A stretch of 64,000 nt of DNA, taken from Halorhodospira halochloris. GTDB lineage: Bacteria > Pseudomonadota > Gammaproteobacteria > Nitrococcales > Halorhodospiraceae. A program made the translations under genes and the position numbers. Shown one piece after another: positions 57,385 through 64,000 of the stretch (its first letter is position 1; each line of letters starts with the position of its first letter). Under the pieces are notes generated by a model. It was given only the letters and a program-made list of their open reading frames with translations, had not been told where the DNA came from and ran no database searches. The stretch spans positions 2,586,501 to 2,650,500 of the forward strand of contig NZ_AP017372.2 of the NCBI RefSeq assembly GCF_002356555.2. The letters run 5' to 3'.

Positions 57385-58514
57385 ACACCTCTACCGCACT
57401 CCCCGATCACCGCGGCGTAAACGTCCGCCAGTCTTTTCTACAATCACGGCTCCATATTGATGGAACCATGGCTACAGCCCTGCTGGTACTCGCAGTATTT
57501 GGAGTGGCTGTGCTTTATAGCGCTTTTGGCGAAGACTGGGCCCAGACCCAGCAACAAGTTATTAGGGTCTCGCTCGGATTTTTGGCCCTCTTCGTCTTTG
57601 CTCAAATACCTCCGCGAACTTTGCGCCGTTGGGCACCATGGATTTTTGGCCTAGGGCTGGCCCTATTGTTAACTGTGATGATCAAGGGGGCAATCGGCCA
57701 AGGAGCTCAACGCTGGATAGAGATTGGATTTATTCGCTTCCAACCTGCTGAGCTAATGAAGCTCGCATTACCAATCATGATAGCCTGGTTGCTTGCAGAT
57801 TCCGATGTCCCCCCTCGCCCCTCCCGAGTACTACTAGCCATAGGGTTGATACTGGTACCAACGGCGCTCATAGTCCTGCAACCTGACCTTGGCACTGCTG
57901 TTCTTGTCGCAGCCGCCGGCCTGTTTGTCTTGTTCATTGCCGGCATCAGCTGGCGATGGATTGCTGGAGGGTTAGCAACCCTCTGCGTTAGCGTGCCACT
58001 ATTGTGGTTTTTTGTGATGCATGACTATCAAAGGGCCCGGGTTATGACCTTCATTAACCCGGAATCCGACCCCTTAGGAGCCGGGTATCACATAATTCAG
58101 TCCAAGATAGCTATCGGTTCGGGAGGGCTGTTTGGTAAAGGTTGGTTAAACGGCTCCCAGGCACATTTGGAATTCATTCCTGAAAGGCATACTGACTTCG
58201 TTCTGGCGGTAGTAGCAGAAGAATTTGGCTTGGTTGGCGTAGCGCAACTGCTCGCCGTCTATCTGATAGTGGTTGGTAGAGGGCTATATATTGCTGCCAT
58301 GGCTCAAGATAATTTCAGCCGATTACTGGCTAGCAGCATATCCCTAACATTTTTCACCTATGTTGTAATAAACGCTGGCATGGTTTCCGGACTACTTCCC
58401 GTAGTTGGGCTGCCACTTCCTCTCATCAGCTTCGGCGGGTCATCTTTGGTTACAGTAATGGCGGCCTTCGGCATACTGATGGCTATTCATACACACCGAC
58501 GACTCTGGACATAA
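57381..58514 (+). CDS. rodA: peptidoglycan glycosyltransferase RodA (SEDS)
   Basis: RodA polymerises glycan strands together with PBP2. The 377-residue protein has about ten membrane segments. SEDS-family segments include RWIEIGFIRFQPAELMK, PDLGTAVLV, the periplasmic FIPERHTDFVLAVVAEEFG with the conserved Asp, and a C-terminal GLPLPLISFGGSS. It overlaps mrdA by 4 bp. Confidence 0.97.
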   Translation: MNTSTALPDHRGVNVRQSFLQSRLHIDGTMATALLVLAVFGVAVLYSAFGEDWAQTQQQVIRVSLGFLALFVFAQIPPRTLRRWAPWIFGLGLALLLTVMIKGAIGQGAQRWIEIGFIRFQPAELMKLALPIMIAWLLADSDVPPRPSRVLLAIGLILVPTALIVLQPDLGTAVLVAAAGLFVLFIAGISWRWIAGGLATLCVSVPLLWFFVMHDYQRARVMTFINPESDPLGAGYHIIQSKIAIGSGGLFGKGWLNGSQAHLEFIPERHTDFVLAVVAEEFGLVGVAQLLAVYLIVVGRGLYIAAMAQDNFSRLLASSISLTFFTYVVINAGMVSGLLPVVGLPLPLISFGGSSLVTVMAAFGILMAIHTHRRLWT

Positions 58515-58530
58515 ACACGGGCTCCTGGAC

Positions 58531-59553
58531 ATGCTCAAGCCACTGATAACCTATTATGCACTTATAGCTGCTGGTTATGTCATAGTTACTACTATTCTGG
58601 CGCTGGCACCATTTGCTACCACCCTCGCCAACCAAGGCCTATCCACTGACAAAGAAAGCTTTGTTGAGCGGATGTCCAGCCAGCATGGTTTTGATGCCGA
58701 AGAGATGCGTGATCTGTTGGCGCAGGCTCGCCACGACGATAGGGCTCTAAAAAGAATCAAAAGCCCAGCGGAGGCTTTAGAGTGGCACCGCTACCGACAA
58801 ATTTTCCTAACCCGTGAAAGAATCACGGCAGGGGCAAAATATTGGCAAGAGCATGAGAAGATTATTGATGATGTCGTAGACAAGTTCGGGGTAGAAGCGC
58901 ATATCCTAATTGCCATACTTGGAGTGGAGAGCTACTACGGGGAGCGCTCGGGTGATCATCGGGTCCTTGATGCGCTAAGTACGTTGGCGTTCCAGTACCC
59001 GCCACGCAGTTCTTTCTTCCGCAACGAACTCGAGGCCTTCTTGCTGCTAGCCAAGCAGCATGGCCTTGATCCCACAGAGATTTATGGCTCCTATGCAGGG
59101 GCGATGGGCAAACCGCAATTCATTTCCTCAAGTTACAAGCATTATGCTGTAGCTGCCGATGGCGATGGACAAGCCGACCTATTCAATAACGTCGCCGACG
59201 CCATGGCCAGTGTTGCAAATTACCTCAACAAGCACGGTTGGCAACATAACGGACAGATCACCAACAGGACAGAGGCGGATGGATCTGAGTGGGAGAAGGC
59301 TCTGGCATCGCTAAACAGACCTGTGCGCAGCGAATATACCGCTGAGCAGCTTACCAATCTCGGCGTTAAGATACCCCAAGACGCGGCTGGCAGCGATAGA
59401 CTCGGGCTTATTAAACTTGAAGCCGAGGATGGTCCCGAGCTGTGGCTAACGCACACTAACTTCTATGTCCTCACCCGATATAACCATAGTGCACTCTATG
59501 CCATGGCGGTTTATCAACTTGCAGAGGCAATATTAGAGGAGCATAAGAGGTGA
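58531..59553 (+). CDS. mltB: lytic murein transglycosylase B
   Basis: MltB cleaves the MurNAc-GlcNAc bond with formation of anhydro ends. The 340-residue protein has an N-terminal hydrophobic signal or anchor (no lipobox Cys is seen, unlike E. coli MltB). The catalytic Glu lies in ILGVESYYGERSG, followed by the family block GSYAGAMGKPQF and YLNKHGW. It follows rodA by 16 bp and overlaps rlpA by 4 bp. Confidence 0.95.
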   Translation: MLKPLITYYALIAAGYVIVTTILALAPFATTLANQGLSTDKESFVERMSSQHGFDAEEMRDLLAQARHDDRALKRIKSPAEALEWHRYRQIFLTRERITAGAKYWQEHEKIIDDVVDKFGVEAHILIAILGVESYYGERSGDHRVLDALSTLAFQYPPRSSFFRNELEAFLLLAKQHGLDPTEIYGSYAGAMGKPQFISSSYKHYAVAADGDGQADLFNNVADAMASVANYLNKHGWQHNGQITNRTEADGSEWEKALASLNRPVRSEYTAEQLTNLGVKIPQDAAGSDRLGLIKLEAEDGPELWLTHTNFYVLTRYNHSALYAMAVYQLAEAILEEHKR

Positions 59554-60584
59554 CGCAGGGGCTTTTTGGCAACCGGGTAAAGCTGTTCATCCCAATCAGC
59601 TCGTTCTTGGTATACCAATTGCTATGCGGGTGTTCCACAACCCCTGAGCAAGCTGAAGATCCGGCAATTGAGCATGAACCAAGTGAAGAGCCAGACGCAC
59701 ACGCACCACCTGGACCTGACGTGGATCCGTCAGCACGAGTGGCCGGTGACGGTCCTTCGCTTCACCGCAGTCGGGAAGAGCTAACCAGCATTCCCGATGC
59801 AGTGCCACGCAAAACCAACCGGAGCCGCTACGGCAATCCCGAAACCTATGAGGTGTTTGGCCAGCAATATTCGGTGATGGATTCTGCTGAAGGTTTCACC
59901 CAGCGCGGCTACGCTTCATGGTATGGCAGACAGTTTCATGGCCAACGCACATCCAGCGGGACCCCATATGACATGTATGCGATGACCGCTGCCCACCGCG
60001 AGATCCCTTTGCCAAGCTGGGCGGAGGTGACCAACCTGGAAAATGGCCAAACTATCGTCGTTAAGATCAATGATCGGGGCCCTTTTGTTGACACCGACCG
60101 GAGGATAATCGATCTTTCTTATGCAGCAGCGGTAAGACTTGATATCGATGATCGCGGCACAGCACCTGTAAAGATCAGGGTGATAGAGACACCCCCCCCT
60201 CAGCAGGAAGAGGGGAAGTTAGCTTCTGTGGAGCAGACTGAAAAGAGCCAAACACATCATCCTACGCCGGCATACAACCAAATACCAGTTACCAGTTTTG
60301 ATCATTTCATTGCGGCCGCCGACCAACTTCCCCCTCTTGAAAGCAACGCAGAAGCAGCATACCTCCAAGCGGGCGCCTTTAGTTCCAGGGATAATGCCAA
60401 AAGAACGCAACAGAAGCTCCGCCAGTTTAAGCATCCGGTCGAGATAGATGAAATCAATAGAGAACAAGGGGTTATATACAGGGTCATACTCGGGCCAATA
60501 AAAGGCGCTGATGAACTCGAAAACACTAGGGCAGATTTAGAAAAAATCGGGGTTGACGCCATACCCGTGCGCTCTATGGAATGA
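59550..60584 (+). CDS. rlpA: septal ring lytic transglycosylase RlpA (SPOR protein)
   Basis: RlpA is an outer-membrane lipoprotein that cuts glycan strands lacking stem peptides. Start GTG at 59550; the signal ends in LLCGC. After an acidic linker comes the double-psi beta-barrel (GYASWYGRQFHGQRTSSG, then INDRGPFVDTDRRIIDLS). A SPOR domain occupies the last ~75 residues (YLQAGAFSSRDNAKRTQQKL). Length is 344 residues. Confidence 0.95.
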   Translation: MTQGLFGNRVKLFIPISSFLVYQLLCGCSTTPEQAEDPAIEHEPSEEPDAHAPPGPDVDPSARVAGDGPSLHRSREELTSIPDAVPRKTNRSRYGNPETYEVFGQQYSVMDSAEGFTQRGYASWYGRQFHGQRTSSGTPYDMYAMTAAHREIPLPSWAEVTNLENGQTIVVKINDRGPFVDTDRRIIDLSYAAAVRLDIDDRGTAPVKIRVIETPPPQQEEGKLASVEQTEKSQTHHPTPAYNQIPVTSFDHFIAAADQLPPLESNAEAAYLQAGAFSSRDNAKRTQQKLRQFKHPVEIDEINREQGVIYRVILGPIKGADELENTRADLEKIGVDAIPVRSME

Positions 60585-60600
60585 TCATCCTCTCCACGAG

Positions 60601-60748
60601 GGAACCTCTAAAACTGCCCTGGCGCCATCATCTGCCCCGGTGTGGAGGTCTTGGCGCCAGGGATGGCGCCATGAAGCCTCCAGGAATGGATTCACGGCGC
60701 CCTCCACACCGGGGCAGATGATGGCGCCAGGGCAGTTTTAGAGGTTCC
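60601..60748. mobile_element. hairpin element copy B (MITE-like), with flanking direct repeats
   Basis: This 148-bp element between rlpA and the carboxypeptidase gene has near-perfect 48-bp arms beginning GGAACCTCTAAAACTGCCC and ending with its complement. The core closely matches that of copy A in inverse orientation (GGATGGCGCCATGAAGCCTC, GGATTCACGGCG in A; GGAATGGATTCACGGCG here). CACGAG abuts both ends (60595-60600 and 60749-60754), a likely 6-bp target duplication. On either strand the transcript would fold into one long hairpin and might act as a terminator. Confidence 0.82.
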
Positions 60749-60875
60749 CACGAGCACCCCTATAGGTTTGGTCACGAGAGGTTAGACCACATTGTGGAGC
60801 GCTTCGGAATCTCGGAGTACAATGCTCCGGTATGCCAACAGCATGTAGCTACATATCCTGAGGTAAATATAGACC

Positions 60876-62054
60876 ATGAGAAAAGCCTTTGTCAGCTTGG
60901 TCGCGGCAACGCTAATTGGTTTTTGCTGCTCCCTGTCAGTTGTTGCCGATGATTCGCGTTGGGGACAACCAATCGTTGAGGCTGTACCAACTCCTTCACC
61001 ACCTAGCATAGGCTCGCCAAGTTTTATACTTGTTGACATCAAAAGCGGTAATATCATCGCTAAACGCGACCCACACGAACAGTGGGAACCAGCGAGCCTA
61101 GCCAAGATGATGACCGCGTACGTAGTCTTCCGCGAGCTTAGCGCCGGTCACATAGACTTAGAAGATCGCGTCACCATAAGTGAACGGGCTTGGCGCTCCC
61201 AGGGATCACGCATGTTCGTTGAAGTCGGCGAACAGGTGTCTGTCAAAAAGCTTCTCCAAGGCTTGATCATTCAATCAGGCAACGACGCCGCAGTAGCTCT
61301 GGCTGAGCATGTAGCCGGAGACGAAGATACTTTTGCCCAGGTTATGAATCAGGAGGCACAACGCTTGGGCATGGAGAATACTCAATATGCCAATTCTACC
61401 GGCATGCCGAATGCGGAGATGTATACAACAGCATTCGACACCGCACGCTTAGCTCGGGCAATCATTGAAGAGCATCCTGAGTTTTACAATTGGTATTCGC
61501 AACGCTCTTTTGAATACGCCGGCATCGTGCAACATAATCGCAACCGTTTGCTATGGCGCGATGAGAGCGTGGACGGCTTGAAGACCGGCTATACCAGCTC
61601 GGCCGGATACAATCTCACCACATCCGCTGAAAGAGCAGAAATGCGGCTCATATCGGTAGTATTAGGGGCTGATAGCGAAGACGCCCGTGCCCAGCAAAGC
61701 CACCAACTACTCAACTACGGGTTCCGCTTCTTTGAAACTCATCGCCTTTATAGCGCACAAGAGCGACTCAGCGAGGCCCGTACCTGGAAAGCTGATAAGG
61801 AGTCTTTGGAGTTAGGCATCGCAGAGGATCTCTATGTAACGATTCCGCGCCGGGAAAGAGATAATCTTAGCGCCTCGGTAAGGCTCCACGACGAGCTAAT
61901 CGCCCCAATTACTCAAGGCGAAGAGATCGGCGAGGTGGATATCGTACTTGCGGGGGAGGTCATCCACACCGAGCCACTAATAGCCCTAAATGACCTTGAA
62001 GAAGGTGGGCTATGGCGCCGGTTAGTGGATAGCCTTTGGCTAAGATTCCAGTAA
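60876..62054 (+). CDS. dacC: D-alanyl-D-alanine carboxypeptidase (PBP5/6 type)
   Basis: This low-molecular-weight PBP trims the terminal D-Ala of stem peptides. The 392-residue protein has a signal peptide (FVSLVAATLIGFCCSLSVVA) and the motifs EPASLAKMMTAYV (SxxK), QSGNDAAVAL (SxN) and VDGLKTGYTSSAG (KTG). A C-terminal beta domain and an amphipathic end (LWRRLVDSLWLRFQ) serve for membrane anchoring. DacA versus DacC naming is arbitrary. The transaminase gene follows by 15 bp. Confidence 0.95.
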   Translation: MRKAFVSLVAATLIGFCCSLSVVADDSRWGQPIVEAVPTPSPPSIGSPSFILVDIKSGNIIAKRDPHEQWEPASLAKMMTAYVVFRELSAGHIDLEDRVTISERAWRSQGSRMFVEVGEQVSVKKLLQGLIIQSGNDAAVALAEHVAGDEDTFAQVMNQEAQRLGMENTQYANSTGMPNAEMYTTAFDTARLARAIIEEHPEFYNWYSQRSFEYAGIVQHNRNRLLWRDESVDGLKTGYTSSAGYNLTTSAERAEMRLISVVLGADSEDARAQQSHQLLNYGFRFFETHRLYSAQERLSEARTWKADKESLELGIAEDLYVTIPRRERDNLSASVRLHDELIAPITQGEEIGEVDIVLAGEVIHTEPLIALNDLEEGGLWRRLVDSLWLRFQ

Positions 62055-62069
62055 AGCTTTGTTTTAGTC

Positions 62070-62915
62070 ATGCCTGAGCATTCTATCTGCTATCTCAACG
62101 GTCGCATGCTACCGCTCGATCAGGCCCATATCTCACCGCTTGATCGGGGTTTCCTTTTTGCCGACAGCGTATACGAGGTTATCCCCGTATACGCTGGCAA
62201 GCCCTTCCTGCTCGAGGCTCATCTGCAAAGGCTACACAGTTCTCTAGATGCTATCAGGATGTCCAACCCTCACAGCTACGCTGATTGGGAAGACATATTG
62301 ACGAGGTTATGCAGCCTTAACGGGGGTGGTGATCTTGCTTTATATCTTCAGATTACCCGCGGCAGCCCTGTCCAAAGACGACACGAATTTCCCGCCGATG
62401 GTAACCAACCCACTATCTTTGCGATGGTCAGTGAGCTGCCTTCACCGACAAACCATGGATTAAAGGCAATAACACTTGAGGATACACGCTGGGCGCGCTG
62501 TGACATAAAAAGCACTGCTTTGCTGGCCAACGTTTTGCTGCGCCAGAGCGCAACGGACAACGGTGCTGATGAGGCAATCCTGCATCGCAACGGCTTAGTT
62601 ACCGAAGGCGCAGCCAGTAGTCTGTTTATTGTTAAGGACCGGCACCTGAGTACGCCACAACTGAATCACGACGTTTTACCTGGGGTTACACGCAATGCGA
62701 TTCTTGCTCTGGCCGAGCAATATGGCTTACCGCACAGCTGCCGCGAGATTCATATCGACGAACTGAGCAACGCCGATGAGGTCTGGCTAACCAGCTCAAC
62801 CAAGGAAGTAGCCCCGGTCATTGAGATTGATGGCCACCCCATTTGTGAAGGAAGACCTGGCCCTATACATGAGTCCATGCGCCTCTGGCTAGACAAACTG
62901 AAAGAGGAAAGCTAA
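62070..62915 (+). CDS. D-amino acid aminotransferase (class IV PLP enzyme)
   Basis: This 281-residue class IV aminotransferase is of the D-alanine transaminase type. It has YLNGRMLPLDQAHISPLDRGF at the N terminus (YLNGRMLPL, DRGFLFADSVYEVIP), the PLP Lys in DIKSTALLAN, and VTEGAASSLFIV. D-Ala or D-Glu supply for the wall fits its place after the carboxypeptidase; a branched-chain or ADC-lyase role is less likely. It is followed directly by lipB, without the ybeD gene often found between dac and lipB. Confidence 0.9.
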   Translation: MPEHSICYLNGRMLPLDQAHISPLDRGFLFADSVYEVIPVYAGKPFLLEAHLQRLHSSLDAIRMSNPHSYADWEDILTRLCSLNGGGDLALYLQITRGSPVQRRHEFPADGNQPTIFAMVSELPSPTNHGLKAITLEDTRWARCDIKSTALLANVLLRQSATDNGADEAILHRNGLVTEGAASSLFIVKDRHLSTPQLNHDVLPGVTRNAILALAEQYGLPHSCREIHIDELSNADEVWLTSSTKEVAPVIEIDGHPICEGRPGPIHESMRLWLDKLKEES

Positions 62916-63551
62916 ATGGTCACGGCCTTGCTAGACACCCAGGTAAGTTATCTGGGGTTGCGCGACTACACCGACACCTGGCATGAGATGCGCAAACTAA
63001 CCACTCAACGTTGCCCAGATAGCCCTGATCAAGTCTGGATAGTTCAACACCCGAGCGTATATACCCTAGGCCAATCAGGCAAGGAAGAGCATATTTTGAA
63101 TCCGGGAGATATACCAGTAATCCACTCCGACCGGGGCGGCCTGGTTACCTGGCATGGCCCTGGACAGATTATCGCTTACCCGCTGCTCGATCTCCGGCGC
63201 TGGGGCATATCTGTACGCGAACTGGTACACGCCCTGGAACAAGCTGTCATCTCACTTCTAGCAATACACGAGGTCGCCTCACACAGACGCGAAGGGGCGC
63301 CCGGTGTCTATGTCGATGGTGCCAAGATCGCCGCCTTGGGAGTAAGGGTAAAGAATGGCCGCTGCTACCATGGGGTCGCCCTAAACGTCAGTAACGATCT
63401 TGAACCATTTTCTAGGATTAACCCTTGTGGTATGAAGGATATGCCTACAACACGCCTCTACGACCATGGTGTCACACCATCGCTGGATAGAGCGGAAGTA
63501 GAGTTGGGAATTCACTTGCTAGCCGCACTCGAAAGAGAAGCAAAACACTGA
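62916..63551 (+). CDS. lipB: octanoyl-[acyl carrier protein]:protein octanoyltransferase
   Basis: LipB moves octanoate from ACP to lipoyl domains. The 211-residue protein shows HPSVYTLGQSGKEEH, RGGLVTWHGPGQI, the catalytic Lys in GAKIAALGVRV and the catalytic Cys in INPCGM. The gene starts right after the transaminase stop. No lipA lies within the window on this strand. Confidence 0.96.
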   Translation: MVTALLDTQVSYLGLRDYTDTWHEMRKLTTQRCPDSPDQVWIVQHPSVYTLGQSGKEEHILNPGDIPVIHSDRGGLVTWHGPGQIIAYPLLDLRRWGISVRELVHALEQAVISLLAIHEVASHRREGAPGVYVDGAKIAALGVRVKNGRCYHGVALNVSNDLEPFSRINPCGMKDMPTTRLYDHGVTPSLDRAEVELGIHLLAALEREAKH

Positions 63552-63554
63552 AGT

Positions 63555-63577
63555 GGGCCTCTCCAGGCTCTTTTTTT
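63555..63577 (+). terminator. rho-independent terminator after lipB
   Basis: GGGCCT and AGGCTC form a 6-bp stem with one G-T pair around a 4-nt loop, followed by seven T. It starts 3 bp after the lipB stop and closes the rod/lip series. Confidence 0.75.
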
Positions 63578-63651
63578 AGCCCCTAAAACTCGACTAGGCT
63601 ATCTTTAATTACCTATGTGGAATCTATAAGACAGCGCTCGAGCCCATTGGC

Positions 63652-64000
63652 TCAGGCGCTGTCTTTAGAGGCGTCGTACGGATGAGGCAAACGCTCCATT
63701 AAGTAGCACAGTACATCATCGCGAATTGCCTTTTCGTTGACCGCCAGCATAGCCGGCATAGCCGGTCGGCGCAGGCGAATAGAGTCGCCATCACGAACAA
63801 AGAAATCCGCGGCTGCCTCTCGGCCCTCATTGTCCTCAACTGAAAAAAATGCCCCCCGTGCCGGATCAGTCCAGGCAAATAGAGTCCCCGCAGGCAAATC
63901 GCGGAAGTTATACAACTCCAAATCGCTGGTCAAATGCAAATCGACTTCCCGCTCGCCACCAAACCCGAAGCTGTGGTGGCTAGGCACCCTGACGGCACCA
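63652..64000 (-). CDS. hypothetical protein, 5' end probably outside window
   Basis: At least 111 residues are encoded, with GTG at 63987 as the first visible start; the frame stays open to the window edge, so the gene may begin further upstream. The product is soluble-looking, with SDLELYNFRDLPAGTLFAW, then a segment rich in charged residues (FFVRDGDSIRLRRPAMP). No family is recognised. It converges on lipB, with the lipB terminator between. Confidence 0.55.
   Translation of the reverse strand, partial: GAVRVPSHHSFGFGGEREVDLHLTSDLELYNFRDLPAGTLFAWTDPARGAFFSVEDNEGREAAADFFVRDGDSIRLRRPAMPAMLAVNEKAIRDDVLCYLMERLPHPYDASKDSA

Overview
The window looks like chromosomal DNA of a halophilic gammaproteobacterium. 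Gene neighbourhoods such as lolB-ispE-tRNA-Gln-prs-rplY-pth-ychF, hemA-prfA, and mreBCD-mrdA-rodA-mltB-rlpA-dac-lipB are typical of that class, and several proteins carry very acidic tails. An Ectothiorhodospiraceae member such as Halorhodospira fits, but that is inference from gene content; no rRNA is present to confirm it. Most of the window is dense, moderately GC-rich housekeeping DNA. One block, about 18.84-28.87 kb, is visibly GC-richer and reads like an acquired island.

Layout. 0-9.7 kb: a truncated comF, then a long minus-strand series (rph, rdgB, hemW, rpoZ, spoT, ridA, recG, ubiC, ubiA). 9.9-18.4 kb: an Aer-like redox chemoreceptor, yicC-gmk, a NYN nuclease fused to a cold-shock-like domain, an Irr/Fur-type regulator, a cardiolipin synthase, an FAD-linked oxidase and an MlaA lipoprotein with Asp/Trp-rich repeats. 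18.4-28.9 kb: the GC-rich block, with a phosphatase / anti-sigma kinase / STAS partner-switch set on the minus strand. Divergent from it is a six-gene polysaccharide synthesis and export operon (two TPR proteins, a TPR plus beta-barrel porin, a processive GT2 synthase, a GH26 hydrolase and a PilZ protein). 29-40 kb: tRNA-Met, small genes, dxs, an archaeal-type RNA ligase, an HPF-like protein, ychF, pth, rplY, prs, tRNA-Gln, ispE, lolB and a TPR lipoprotein. 40.7-52.7 kb: hemA-prfA, dksA, a DAHP synthase, a divergent ClpX paralogue, a Trm112-like protein, prmC-moeB, hslO and gatBAC. 52.8-64 kb: the rod-shape and peptidoglycan series, a D-amino-acid transaminase, lipB and a truncated hypothetical gene.

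Five dispersed intergenic copies, one of them only half, of a ~148-bp hairpin element share long terminal inverted repeats and an internal core. Two young copies (21.08 and 60.60 kb) are nearly perfect palindromes abutted by 6-bp direct repeats, as expected of a non-autonomous mobile element. One sits in the shared regulatory region between the partner switch and the polysaccharide operon.

The strongest candidate for an undescribed system is 18.86-28.87 kb. It is a synthase-dependent exopolysaccharide locus with a GH26 hydrolase and a stand-alone PilZ receptor, no visible BcsB, PgaB or Alg44 counterpart, and a divergent RsbU/STAS/RsbW module. Other points of interest are the divergent ClpX paralogue, the Rnl3-type RNA ligase behind dxs, the NYN-cold-shock fusion, the Asp/Trp repeats of MlaA, an mreC whose conserved N terminus begins at a non-standard codon, and a structured-RNA candidate beside tRNA-Met. 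All calls are from reading the sequence; no database search was run.
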